Below are positions 1-9,448 of a DNA stretch of 64,000 bases, in pieces; within the stretch, counting starts at the first letter, position 1, and the number at the start of each line of letters is the position of its first letter. Made by a program: the position numbers and the translations under genes. The stretch is taken from contig CACNIF010000004.1 in the NCBI GenBank assembly GCA_902620465.1, positions 38,139 through 102,138 of the forward strand, read 5' to 3'. The notes below the pieces were generated by a model. The model searched no databases. It saw nothing but the letters and a program-made list of their open reading frames with translations, and was not told where the DNA came from. This DNA comes from an uncultured Pelagibacteraceae bacterium (GTDB lineage: Bacteria; Pseudomonadota; Alphaproteobacteria; Pelagibacterales; Pelagibacteraceae).

Positions 1-2292
1 TCAAAAAACTTTAGGCTAGATGCCTCATCTGATACTCTATTAATTGATGGTGATCCTGACCTTAAATATCTTCAAGAGATAAATGAACGTTATGGATCAA
101 AAGAATTTTTAATTTTAACTTATACACCTAATGAAGGTATGATTACCGATACCTCAATAAATAATCTCTTAAGTTTAAAGTATAAAATTCAAAGTTTAGA
201 GTGGGTATATAGCGTAGTTACTTTGCTAGATATTCCCTTATTGAATAATTCGGAGGCTCCATTACAAGAAAGATTGAAAAATTTTAAGACTCTTAAAGAT
301 GAAAATGTAAATAAAGATAGAGGTTTTAAAGAAATAATAAGTAGTCCAGTTTTTAGAAACTTCGTTATTAGTGAAGACGGTAAGACTAGTGGGATCATTG
401 TTTATTTAAAAAAAAATAAACCTTTAGATGATATTGAAAATAAATCAAAAGAGGAAATTGAAATTTATAAGGACCAGATAAAAAAACAAAATCATAATAA
501 TATTATTGAGATAAGAGACGTAATTAAAAGTTATGAAAATATAGGCAAGATTCACTTGGGTGGTATTCCCATGATAGCAGATGACATGATGACATTTATT
601 AAAAGTGATATAGTTGTTTTTGGATTAGGTGTTCTTTTATTTATAATTGCAACACTGTGGTATATCTTTAGAAAATTGATTTGGATATTGGTTCCAATAA
701 GCAGCTGTTTTTTCTCAGTTATTATAATGACTGGTTTACTCGGTTTGTTAGGATGGAAAGTTACAGTCATCTCCTCAAATTTTATTGCCTTAATGTTAAT
801 TTTGACTATGGCAATGAATATTCATATGAGCACACGTTTTTTACAATTAAAAGAAAATTTTCCAGATAAAAATGTTTTGGATATTTTGATTTTAACTACT
901 AAGAAAATGTTTTGGCCAATATTGTATACTGTAATGACAACAATTATTGCTTTCTTGTCTTTAATTTTTAGTGAAATAAAACCTATAATAGATTTTGGCT
1001 GGATGATGACTATGGGTTTGGTGATATCATTCATTATTACATTTACGTTACTACCAACCCTTATTAATTTTGTGCCAAAAAAAAATGTTTCTCTTATTAA
1101 ATATGAAAAATCTAAAATTACGTCTTTCTTTTCAAAGATTTCGCAAGAATATCAAAAGTCAACTTTCGTTCTAACTGGAATTGTGATTTTATTTAGCATC
1201 ATTGGCATTAGCCGTCTTGAAGTTGAAAATAGTTTTATAAATTATTTTAGTAAGAAGACTGAAATTTATAAAGGTATGAAGCTTATTGATGAAAAATTAG
1301 GTGGCACCACACCTCTAGAGGTAATTCTAAAATTCCCAAAAAACAAAACTGAAACAAACGATGATGAATTTGAGGATTGGGATAATGAAAATAACGAGGA
1401 TGATGAAAAAAAATATTGGTTCACAAAAGATAAAATTGATAAAATTGCATCAGTCCACAATTATTTAGATGGTTTGCCTGAGGTCGGTAAGGTTCTATCT
1501 TTTTCCTCAATTATTGATGTCGCAACTTTGCTTAATAATAATAAACCATTAGGAACTTTAGAAATGGGAGTTCTTTATTCAAAAATTCCTGAAAGTATTA
1601 GGACTGAAATTGTTGATCCCTATATTTCTATAAAAGATAATGAAGCCAGGATAAATCTTAGAATTATAGATTCTAAAAAAGACTTAAGAAGAAATGATTT
1701 AATAAACAAAATAAATTATGAATTGCAAAACAAATTGGGACTTGAAAAAAAAGAATTTAAACTTGCTGGAGTTTTAATTTTATTTAACAATTTACTTCAA
1801 AGTTTATTTAAATCACAAATTTTAACCCTTGGATTTGTTATGATTGGTATTTTTGTAATGTTTCTAATTCTTTTTAAAAATATAAAACTCTCACTGATTG
1901 GTGTGGTTCCTAATTTTATAGCAGCCTTTTTTATCTTGGGGATTATTGGCCTACTTGGTATTCCTTTAGATATGATGACAATTACAATAGCAGCTATAAC
2001 TATAGGAATAGCTGTTGATAATAGTATTCATTATATCTATCGTTTTAAAGAAGAATATAACAATCTGAGTGACTATAATAAAACAGTCGAAGTCTGTCAT
2101 TCAACAGTTGGTAAGGCAATTTTAAATACATCAATCACCATTGTTTTTGGTTTTTCGATCTTAATTTTATCTAATTTTATTCCTACTATTTATTTTGGTA
2201 TTTTTACTGGAATTGCGATGCTGCTTGCGATGATATCTGTTTTAACTCTTTTACCATCCTTAATCTTATTGATTAAACCTTTTGAAAAATAA
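1..2292 (+). CDS. MMPL/RND-family exporter, 5' end outside the window
   Basis: The reading frame is open from base 1, and the residues before the first ATG (139) still look like the family, so the true start lies upstream. About 763 codons are visible. Two blocks of hydrophobic helices (roughly 600-1070 and 1800-2280) flank a large soluble domain. This is the duplicated layout of the RND superfamily, in the MMPL/COG1033 branch, which moves lipids or other hydrophobic molecules across the inner membrane. A strongly acidic stretch near 1355-1410 sits in the second periplasmic domain. The second helix block has a typical GIAVDNSIHYIYRF segment. It is followed after 8 bp by cvpA. The substrate cannot be read from the sequence. 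Family assignment is secure. Confidence 0.88.
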   Translation, partial: SKNFRLDASSDTLLIDGDPDLKYLQEINERYGSKEFLILTYTPNEGMITDTSINNLLSLKYKIQSLEWVYSVVTLLDIPLLNNSEAPLQERLKNFKTLKDENVNKDRGFKEIISSPVFRNFVISEDGKTSGIIVYLKKNKPLDDIENKSKEEIEIYKDQIKKQNHNNIIEIRDVIKSYENIGKIHLGGIPMIADDMMTFIKSDIVVFGLGVLLFIIATLWYIFRKLIWILVPISSCFFSVIIMTGLLGLLGWKVTVISSNFIALMLILTMAMNIHMSTRFLQLKENFPDKNVLDILILTTKKMFWPILYTVMTTIIAFLSLIFSEIKPIIDFGWMMTMGLVISFIITFTLLPTLINFVPKKNVSLIKYEKSKITSFFSKISQEYQKSTFVLTGIVILFSIIGISRLEVENSFINYFSKKTEIYKGMKLIDEKLGGTTPLEVILKFPKNKTETNDDEFEDWDNENNEDDEKKYWFTKDKIDKIASVHNYLDGLPEVGKVLSFSSIIDVATLLNNNKPLGTLEMGVLYSKIPESIRTEIVDPYISIKDNEARINLRIIDSKKDLRRNDLINKINYELQNKLGLEKKEFKLAGVLILFNNLLQSLFKSQILTLGFVMIGIFVMFLILFKNIKLSLIGVVPNFIAAFFILGIIGLLGIPLDMMTITIAAITIGIAVDNSIHYIYRFKEEYNNLSDYNKTVEVCHSTVGKAILNTSITIVFGFSILILSNFIPTIYFGIFTGIAMLLAMISVLTLLPSLILLIKPFEK

Positions 2293-2300
2293 AATTTAAA

Positions 2301-2843
2301 ATGGAAATTTTAAAAGAGTTTTATAATTCAATGTCATTTTTAGATTTGGTTTACTTAATAATAACAATATTATCCTTAATCAAATGCTATATAAAAGGTT
2401 TCGTATTAAGTGTGCTGGCTATGGCCAAATGGTTATTAGCATACATCTTAACTTTAATTATTTTTCCTAGAATTAAACCTTATGTTAAAGATATTATAGA
2501 TAATGAATATATTTTAGATATTGCTCTAGGTATAAGTATTTTTATAATATTAATATTCTTCATCTTATTGATTAATAAAGGGATTAGTAAAGCTGTTAAA
2601 TATACAGGGCTTGGAAATTTAGACACAATATTTGGCTTTTTTTTTGGATTCGTAAGATCTTACATAATCGCTGTTTGTATATTTTCTGCAGTACATATTG
2701 TTTATAATCATGATAAATGGCCCATAAATCATAATAAATCATACATCTTTCCATATTTGAAAAAAGGTAGTAATTATTTATTAAAAGAATTTCCGGATGA
2801 AAAAACTTATCAAGACTCTAAAGAAAAAATTAAGGAACTTTAA
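2301..2843 (+). CDS. cvpA: CvpA-family inner-membrane protein
   Basis: A 180-residue protein with four hydrophobic helices in the first ~135 residues and a short charged tail. The start (SMSFLDLVYLII.., then a helix ending in KGFVLSVL) and the GLGNLDTIFGFFFGFVRS segment are typical of CvpA/colicin V production proteins. CvpA is commonly found just before purF, as here. It was first linked to colicin V export and later to envelope homeostasis; its molecular role is not settled. The 3' end overlaps purF by 47 bp, so the two are probably translationally coupled. Confidence 0.88.
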   Translation: MEILKEFYNSMSFLDLVYLIITILSLIKCYIKGFVLSVLAMAKWLLAYILTLIIFPRIKPYVKDIIDNEYILDIALGISIFIILIFFILLINKGISKAVKYTGLGNLDTIFGFFFGFVRSYIIAVCIFSAVHIVYNHDKWPINHNKSYIFPYLKKGSNYLLKEFPDEKTYQDSKEKIKEL

Positions 2844-4278
2844 TCCAAAGCTTAAAGAAGAATGTGGAGTGTTTGGTATAAGTGATAACAAAGACGCTTC
2901 AGCTCTAACTGCCTTAGGCTTGCATGCACTGCAACATAGGGGTCAAGAAGGTTGTGGAATAGTAACATTTGATGGATCACATTATTTTTCAGAAAAAAGA
3001 TTTGGTTTAGTGGGAGATAACTTTAATAAAGAAAAGATATTAAATAGATTGAAAGGAAATTATGCGATTGGCCATAATAGATATAGTACCACTGGTGAAA
3101 ATACTTTAAGAAATATACAGCCTTTTTTTGCTGATACTAATGCAGGTGGTATTGGTGTTGCTCACAACGGTAATCTTACAAACTCAATTTCATTAAGAAA
3201 AAAATTAGTCGATGAGGGTGCTATTTTTTATACAACCTCAGACACCGAAACTATTGTTCAGTTAATAGCTAGGTCAAAAAGAAAAAAAACTATCGATAAA
3301 ATTGTAGATGCGATATTTCAAATCCAAGGGGGTTACGCTTTAGTCATGTTGACCCAATCTTCATTGATAGGTGTGAGGGATCCATATGGAATAAGGCCAC
3401 TAATAATTGGTAAACTGAATAATAGTTATGTACTTTCATCAGAAACTTGCGCTTTAGATATAATTGGTGCAAAATTTGTTAGAGAAGTTGACAATGGAGA
3501 AATCGTTTTTATAGAAGATAATAAGATTCAAAGTATTAAACCTTTTCCTCCTAGAAAAATAAGACCATGTGTTTTTGAATATATTTACTTTTCAAGACCT
3601 GATAGTATTTTAAATGGCAAGAGTGCTTACGAATATCGAAAAAATCTTGGTAAAGAGTTAGCCAAAGAAAGCAATTTAAAAGCAGATATAGTTGTTCCAG
3701 TACCAGACTCTGGTAATGCCGCAGCTCTAGGTTTTGCCCAGTATCTTGATATCAACTTTGAATTAGGACTCACAAGAAATCATTATGTTGGTAGAACTTT
3801 CATAGAACCAATTCAAAAGATAAGAAGTTTAGGGGTAAAATTAAAATTAAATGCGAACCAATCAACTATTAAAAATAAAAAGATAATTCTCGTAGATGAC
3901 TCTTTAGTCAGAGGAACCACTTCTCATAAGATAATAAAAATGCTCTATGACGCGGGTGCAAAAGAAGTTCATATGAAAATTGCTTGTCCTGAAATAAAGT
4001 TTCCAGATTTTTATGGAGTCGATACACCTACAAAGAAAGAATTACTCGCAGCAAACAAAACTAATGATGAAATTCGTAAATATATTGGTGCTAAAACCTT
4101 AACTTTTTTATCAATTGATGGACTATATAGAGCTATAGGTTTTGATAAGAGGAATGATAGTTATCCTCAATTGACAGACCATTATTTTACTGGTGATTAT
4201 CCAGTTAAACCAGTTGATGAACTTGGAGATAATAAGATTACACAACTTTCATTGCTAAGTTCTGCATCGAATAATTAA
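2797..4278 (+). CDS. purF: amidophosphoribosyltransferase
   Basis: First committed step of purine synthesis: glutamine and PRPP give 5-phosphoribosylamine. The N-terminal nucleophile is Cys23 in EECGVFGI, followed by the Ntn glutaminase domain (LHALQHRGQEG). The C-terminal phosphoribosyltransferase domain has the PRPP loop ILVDDSLVRGTT near residue 365. Length (493) is normal. The ATG at 2797 is the only usual start before Cys23, which implies a 22-residue propeptide that must be removed, as known for other PurF enzymes, and a 47-bp overlap with cvpA. The other purine genes in the window are at 17-22 kb. Confidence 0.95.
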   Translation: MKKLIKTLKKKLRNFNPKLKEECGVFGISDNKDASALTALGLHALQHRGQEGCGIVTFDGSHYFSEKRFGLVGDNFNKEKILNRLKGNYAIGHNRYSTTGENTLRNIQPFFADTNAGGIGVAHNGNLTNSISLRKKLVDEGAIFYTTSDTETIVQLIARSKRKKTIDKIVDAIFQIQGGYALVMLTQSSLIGVRDPYGIRPLIIGKLNNSYVLSSETCALDIIGAKFVREVDNGEIVFIEDNKIQSIKPFPPRKIRPCVFEYIYFSRPDSILNGKSAYEYRKNLGKELAKESNLKADIVVPVPDSGNAAALGFAQYLDINFELGLTRNHYVGRTFIEPIQKIRSLGVKLKLNANQSTIKNKKIILVDDSLVRGTTSHKIIKMLYDAGAKEVHMKIACPEIKFPDFYGVDTPTKKELLAANKTNDEIRKYIGAKTLTFLSIDGLYRAIGFDKRNDSYPQLTDHYFTGDYPVKPVDELGDNKITQLSLLSSASNN

Positions 4279-4281
4279 TTT

Positions 4282-4839
4282 ATGAAAAAAGTTAGCTTTA
4301 CAGAAATGAAAAATGGGACAAAAGATGATTATCTTTTTTTAGATAGACATGAAAAAAATTTTGCTAGTAAAACAGCGGATAGAATATTAAAGTTTATGTC
4401 TGGTTTAACCGAAACACTAGAAGGTTACCAAATTTCAAGGTTGGAACATTCTCTTCAAAGCGCAACTAGAGCACATAAGAATGGGGAGAGTGAAGAAATG
4501 GTTGTAGCTGCTTTATTACATGATATTGGAGATGAACTTGCTCCAATGAATCACTCTGAATATGCTGCTGCAATATTGAAACCATATGTATCAGAGAGAA
4601 CACATTGGATAGTTGAAAAACATGGAGAATTCCAAATGTTTTATTATGCTCATCATTTAGGTGGAGATAAAAATAAAAGAGATAAATACAAGGGACATAA
4701 ATACTACCAAGCAACTATAGACTTTTGTGAGAAATACGATCAAAATTCATTTGACCCCAATTATAAATCTCTTCCACTTGATTTTTTTAAACCAATGGTT
4801 AAGAAAATTTTTTCGAGAAAACCATATTCATTAATTTAA
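4282..4839 (+). CDS. HD-domain protein, PhnZ/MIOX-like
   Basis: A 185-residue protein with an HD metal-binding fold: His in LEHSLQSA (near 52), the His-Asp pair in LLHDIGD (near 79-80), His in MNHSEYAA, and a further His cluster in EKHGEF and YYAHH. The spacing and the YQISRLEHSLQ stretch resemble small HD-domain mixed-valent di-iron oxygenases (PhnZ, TmpB, inositol oxygenase) more than nucleotide phosphohydrolases, but this is by eye only. The second His of the PhnZ HDxxH motif is Asp here. It lies between purF and gshA with short gaps. The substrate is unknown. Confidence 0.6.
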   Translation: MKKVSFTEMKNGTKDDYLFLDRHEKNFASKTADRILKFMSGLTETLEGYQISRLEHSLQSATRAHKNGESEEMVVAALLHDIGDELAPMNHSEYAAAILKPYVSERTHWIVEKHGEFQMFYYAHHLGGDKNKRDKYKGHKYYQATIDFCEKYDQNSFDPNYKSLPLDFFKPMVKKIFSRKPYSLI

Positions 4840-4863
4840 AATAAAATATTAATTGAAACTTAC

Positions 4864-6159
4864 ATGATTAATACAAAAGATGAGATAATTAAGTATTTTA
4901 AATCAGGTTTTAAAGAATCCAAAAATTTTAAAATTGGAATTGAACATGAAAAATTTTTATTTGATGATAAAAGTAATAAAAGATTAGATTATCTAAAAAT
5001 AAAAAAGATGTTTTCAGCTCTTATTGAATTTGGCTGGAACCCAATTGTTGAACAAGATAACATTATAGGTCTTAATAAAGGCGGAAAAAATATCACTTTA
5101 GAACCAGGTAATCAAATAGAGCTATCTGGTGATAAGCTTAATAACATTCATGAGGGTTGTGCGGAATCACAGGATTATTTGTTTGAACTAAGACAAGTTA
5201 CAAAAAAACTTGGAATTAATATTGTCAGTGCTGGGTTCGATCCGATCTCAAAACTTAAGGAAATACCAAATAATCCAAAGCAAAGGTATAAATTGATGAC
5301 CAAGGATATGCCTTTGGGAGGTAGCTTAAGTTTGGATATGATGTATAGAACCTGTGGCACTCAGATAAATTTAGACTACAGTTCAGAGGAAGATTTTATA
5401 AAAAAATTTAAAATTGTTAATTCAGTAGTCCCAATTTCAATAGCATTATTTGCTAATTCTTCTATAGTCGAAAAAAAAAAAACAAGATACTTATCTTATC
5501 GCTCTAAAGTTTGGCAAAATACCTCAAGGGGAGGATTGCCGAAAATATTTTTTGATAATTTAGATTTTGAGAAATATGCTGATTTCATAATCAACTTTCC
5601 AATTTTATTTATTCAGGATGGATCAAAATATATTTCTGGTAAAAATTATAAATTTAGTAATTTTATGAATGGAGAAATAAAAGAAATTAATAATAGACTT
5701 CCCTCTCAAAAGGATTTGTCTACTCATTTAAGCACGATATTTACAGAAAATAGATTAAAAAAATATATAGAAGTAAGGTCTATGGATACTTGTGGATGGG
5801 ATTGCTTATGTTCAGGTCCAGCCTTTTTTGTTGGCATACTTTACGGAAATCTGAATGAAGTTTATGAATTAGTCTCTAAATGGGATAAAGATAAAATTAT
5901 TAATGCTTATCTAGAAGCGCCTCATAAAGGTTTTAATACTCAATTAATGGGTAAAGATCTTTTTTATTGGTCGTCAACTTTATTAGATTTATCAAAAAAA
6001 GGACTAGAGAAAAGGGATATTCTTAATAAAGGTGGAAGAAATGAGGTTGTATTTTTAAGCCACTTACAAAAAATCATCAATAATAGAACAACAAATGCTG
6101 ATCATATGATAAGTAAATTTTCTAAAAATGAAGATTTAAATGAGTTATATGACAAATAA
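4864..6159 (+). CDS. gshA: glutamate-cysteine ligase, GCS2/plant-like type
   Basis: ATP-dependent ligation of glutamate to cysteine, the first step of glutathione synthesis. The N-terminal GIEHEKFLFD and the ITLEPGNQIELSG motif are hallmarks of the proteobacterial/plant-type family, as are RTCGTQINLD and the EVRSMDTCGWD block near residue 310. Length (431) is slightly below the usual ~450. It overlaps the following glutathione synthetase gene, so the two form one transcription unit. This assignment is secure. Confidence 0.92.
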   Translation: MINTKDEIIKYFKSGFKESKNFKIGIEHEKFLFDDKSNKRLDYLKIKKMFSALIEFGWNPIVEQDNIIGLNKGGKNITLEPGNQIELSGDKLNNIHEGCAESQDYLFELRQVTKKLGINIVSAGFDPISKLKEIPNNPKQRYKLMTKDMPLGGSLSLDMMYRTCGTQINLDYSSEEDFIKKFKIVNSVVPISIALFANSSIVEKKKTRYLSYRSKVWQNTSRGGLPKIFFDNLDFEKYADFIINFPILFIQDGSKYISGKNYKFSNFMNGEIKEINNRLPSQKDLSTHLSTIFTENRLKKYIEVRSMDTCGWDCLCSGPAFFVGILYGNLNEVYELVSKWDKDKIINAYLEAPHKGFNTQLMGKDLFYWSSTLLDLSKKGLEKRDILNKGGRNEVVFLSHLQKIINNRTTNADHMISKFSKNEDLNELYDK

Positions 6160-7075
6160 GATAGTTGCTATTCAAGGAAATCATCCAACAAATCTCAATC
6201 CTTTAACAGACACAACTATATTTTTAGCAAATGAGATACAAAAAAAAAATTATCAAATTTTCTACTATGAGCCAAAAAATTTATCAATACTGAACTCAAA
6301 AGTTTTAGCTAATGGTTTTTTTATTAAATTTGAGTATAAAAAAAAAAGTTCATTTAAGATCCTAAAAAAGAAAAAATTGGATTTATCCAGCTGTAAATTT
6401 GTATTAATTAGGCAAGATCCCCCTTTTAATCTAGAGTACATATCATCAACCTACATTTTAGACACAATTAAAGATAATGTTAAAATTATTAATGATCCGA
6501 CTTCAATTAGAAATATTTCTGAAAAACTTTATTCCGCCAATTATCAAAAATTTATGCCTAAAACAATATTTACCCAGGATATTCGTGAAGTTAGAAATTT
6601 TTTTAAGAAAAATAAGGAAATTGTAATAAAACCAATTCATGGCTACAGCGGCAACGATATTCATCTTATTAAGATTTTTAGATCTAAATTTATAAGTAAA
6701 TTTATAAAAAAACATAGTTATGTAATGTGTCAAAAATTTTTACCTAAGATTAAGTATGGAGATAAAAGAGTATTCATAATTAATGGCAAGATATGCGGAG
6801 CTATATCAAGAATTCCCAAAAAAGGCTCATTTTTAAGCAATATGAGTAAAGGCGCTAAGCCAGTAAGTATTAATTTAACAAGAAATGAAAAAAAAATATC
6901 CAATATTATTGGAAAAGATTTAAAGAAGAAGAATATTTTTTTTGCTGGTATCGACTTTATTGATCAAAAACTTAACGGAGATATTAATATTACCTCCCCT
7001 ACTGGATTAAAAACTTTTTATGATCTCTCAAAAATTAATCTTGCTAAAACTTTTTGGAAAGAGCTTAAAGCGTGA
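6140..7075 (+). CDS. gshB: glutathione synthetase
   Basis: Adds glycine to gamma-glutamylcysteine using ATP. It is an ATP-grasp protein of 311 residues: VLIRQDPPFN near residue 90, the glycine-rich KPIHGYSGNDIHL loop near 164, and a C-terminal segment ending NITSPTGLKTFYDL that matches the NVTSPTG-type motif of GshB. The ATG at 6140 overlaps gshA by 20 bp. A second ATG at 6149, giving MTNKIVAIQ, is an equally good start and fits the usual N-terminus better. The stop overlaps the GTG start of the next gene. Confidence 0.93.
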   Translation: MSYMTNKIVAIQGNHPTNLNPLTDTTIFLANEIQKKNYQIFYYEPKNLSILNSKVLANGFFIKFEYKKKSSFKILKKKKLDLSSCKFVLIRQDPPFNLEYISSTYILDTIKDNVKIINDPTSIRNISEKLYSANYQKFMPKTIFTQDIREVRNFFKKNKEIVIKPIHGYSGNDIHLIKIFRSKFISKFIKKHSYVMCQKFLPKIKYGDKRVFIINGKICGAISRIPKKGSFLSNMSKGAKPVSINLTRNEKKISNIIGKDLKKKNIFFAGIDFIDQKLNGDINITSPTGLKTFYDLSKINLAKTFWKELKA

Positions 7076-7932
7076 AAAATTTAACTGATCAGCAAAAAGG
7101 CTCTTTACTTGCTTTTGTTGCTGTAATGTTTATTACACCAGATTCATTATTTATAAGACTTTCAAATCTTGATACTTGGGGTCTGGTTTTTTATCGAGGT
7201 ATCATACCTTTTTTTACTGTTTTTTTTGGAATGTTATTAATTTATAAACTAAATTTTTTTAAGATCCTTTTTAATTCCGGTGTTCATGGAATAATATATA
7301 TCACAACATTTAGCATAACGAATATTACGTTTGTCGTCTCAATTCAAAATACGAATGTTGCAAATACTCTTGTTATGATTGCAACAGCACCAATGTTGTC
7401 TGCAATTCTTGGAGCTATTTTTTTGAAGGAGCCGCCTGATCGTAAAACATTGTTTTCTATAATAATTACTTTTTTTGCTATAATCTATATTTTTTTCGAC
7501 TCTCTAAAAGTTGGAAATCTTTATGGGGATGTTTTAGGTTTTATAACTGCATTTGGTTTAGCTTTAGGAGCTATTACAATAAGGTCTGCTAAAACAAAAA
7601 ACTTAGTACCTGCAGCTGTAGTAGGTAAATTATTTGTTGCTTCTTTTGCCTTGTTTTTTATCGAGAGTTTTGTGCTTATAGATAGAGATTTATTTATTGT
7701 TCCACTAATGTGTATTTTGTGCGTTGCGATACCATTTGTACTAGTGACTATTGCCCCAAGATTTATAACTGCAGCTGAAGTTAACCTTTTTTTTTTACTA
7801 GAGACTATTATTGGCCCTATTTGGGTCTGGGTTATTATAAATGAGCAACCTAGTATAGAAACACTTCAAGGCGGAGCAATTATAGTTACTACTCTTGCAA
7901 TACACTCATTTCTGAAATTAAAAAAAAATTAA
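7072..7932 (+). CDS. DMT-superfamily (EamA) transporter
   Basis: A 286-residue membrane protein with about ten helices in two EamA repeats, typical of drug/metabolite exporters. The GTG start at 7072 overlaps the gshB stop (GTGA), so it is probably co-translated with the glutathione genes. The second half contains ALGAITIRSAK and a helix ending FLLETIIGPIWVW, a common EamA signature. The substrate is unknown. Its operon position raises the possibility of a thiol or amino-acid metabolite, but that is only inference. Confidence 0.82.
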   Translation: MKNLTDQQKGSLLAFVAVMFITPDSLFIRLSNLDTWGLVFYRGIIPFFTVFFGMLLIYKLNFFKILFNSGVHGIIYITTFSITNITFVVSIQNTNVANTLVMIATAPMLSAILGAIFLKEPPDRKTLFSIIITFFAIIYIFFDSLKVGNLYGDVLGFITAFGLALGAITIRSAKTKNLVPAAVVGKLFVASFALFFIESFVLIDRDLFIVPLMCILCVAIPFVLVTIAPRFITAAEVNLFFLLETIIGPIWVWVIINEQPSIETLQGGAIIVTTLAIHSFLKLKKN

Positions 7933-7988
7933 ACTTGTCACAATTAAGACTTGATTTAATAATACATCGCGAATAGTTACAGCATTTT

Positions 7989-9344
7989 ATGAGCAAAGTT
8001 TTAAAAAATTCCTGGGCACTATTTTTGGGTATGGGATGCATAATGATGGCCTACGGCTTTCAGGGTTCCCTCTTAGGAGTAAGAGCAGTGCAAGAAGAAT
8101 TTAGTCTAACATCAACAGGTTTCATGATGTCAGGATATTTTGTCGGCTATTTTATAGGTGCAGCAACTATTCCCAATATTATATCTAGTGTTGGTCATAT
8201 AAGGGTTTTTGCGGCATTTGCATCATTGTCATCATTGGTCATTTTAATGCACTCTATTATTGTTAATCCTTTAGTGTGGTTTTTTTTAAGATTTTTGACT
8301 GGGATAAGTATGGTTTGTATCTATACAGTTGCTGAAAGCTGGCTTAACGATAGATCAAGTAATAAAAATAGAGGAAGTGTATTATCCATCTACATGGTCA
8401 TACTTTACGGGTCAATGGGAATCGGGATGTTTTTACTAAACTTTAGTAGTCCTCTAAATTTCCAGCCTTTTATTCTAATTTCTGTAATTACATCAGTTGC
8501 ATTAATTCCTATTTTGCTTACCAAAAAAAAACCACCAACATTTAAAAGAATTAAAGTTATGACACTCAAAGATCTCTATGAGTCGTCCCCCTTTGGAATG
8601 GTAAGCTCTTTTTTTTATGGAACTATACAGGCTGCACTTTTTACCCTTTTAGCTGTGTACGCCACCTCAATGAATTTTACAATATTAGAGATTTCAATTG
8701 TAACATTTCTTCTGGCTATATCTGGAGCTATTTCTCAATTTCCAGTAGGAAAAATATCAGATATGTACGATCGGCGAAAAGTAATAGTTTTTTCTAGTTT
8801 TGGTGCAGCAGCTTTTGCAATTTTTACAATTTTAGTTACTAGACAGATGTATTTACCAGGTGAGCTTGCTACAAGTAAAACTTGGTTCTATATTTTTTTG
8901 GTTCTTTTTTCATTCTGTAGTTTGCCAATGTTTTCTTTAATTTTAGCCCACACTAATGATTTCATTCCAAAAGAAAAATTTGTAGCTGCCGGTGCAGGTC
9001 TTCAATTTGTATTTGGTTTAGGTGCAATGAGTGGTCCATTTCTATGTTCAATATTCATGGATTTAGTTGGTCCAAATGGATTTTTTATTTTTTTATTTTT
9101 TTTTCATGCGGTAATTGGTTTTTTTGGTATGTATAGAATGAAAGTAAGAAAAACTGTTGAAAATCCAGACTCACAATTCGTAGCAATGCCCCAAACAATT
9201 ACACCAGCTGGTATTGAGCTAAATCCGTCAACAGAACACATCGAAGAACCTTATTCTGATAAAGTTAAGGAGATACTTGAAAGAAAAGGTGTAAAATACA
9301 AAAAAGAGGATGAACAGCTTAAAACAGATAATCAGGTCAATTAA
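7989..9344 (+). CDS. MFS transporter
   Basis: A 451-residue major facilitator with about twelve helices. The MFS motif A equivalent between helices 8 and 9 reads GKISDMYDRRKVIVF, and AESWLNDRSSNKNRGSVLS sits in the first half, as in the YcaD/sugar-efflux-like group. A hydrophilic C-terminal tail of about 60 residues extends past the last helix. The start follows a 56-bp gap after the DMT gene. The substrate is not identifiable. Confidence 0.82.
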   Translation: MSKVLKNSWALFLGMGCIMMAYGFQGSLLGVRAVQEEFSLTSTGFMMSGYFVGYFIGAATIPNIISSVGHIRVFAAFASLSSLVILMHSIIVNPLVWFFLRFLTGISMVCIYTVAESWLNDRSSNKNRGSVLSIYMVILYGSMGIGMFLLNFSSPLNFQPFILISVITSVALIPILLTKKKPPTFKRIKVMTLKDLYESSPFGMVSSFFYGTIQAALFTLLAVYATSMNFTILEISIVTFLLAISGAISQFPVGKISDMYDRRKVIVFSSFGAAAFAIFTILVTRQMYLPGELATSKTWFYIFLVLFSFCSLPMFSLILAHTNDFIPKEKFVAAGAGLQFVFGLGAMSGPFLCSIFMDLVGPNGFFIFLFFFHAVIGFFGMYRMKVRKTVENPDSQFVAMPQTITPAGIELNPSTEHIEEPYSDKVKEILERKGVKYKKEDEQLKTDNQVN

Positions 9345-9448
9345 TTATCCCTCGCAGGTTGTAGCTTTAAAACATAATTTTAAAAAAAATTTCTTAAAAT
9401 TTTTATTGAATAATAATTATTTCTCTAGTGAAATAATGTTTTTATAAA

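Noticed and set aside
9345..9448. Spacer before the coiled-coil gene as a possible RNA
   Set aside because: Only AT-rich sequence without a stable stem.
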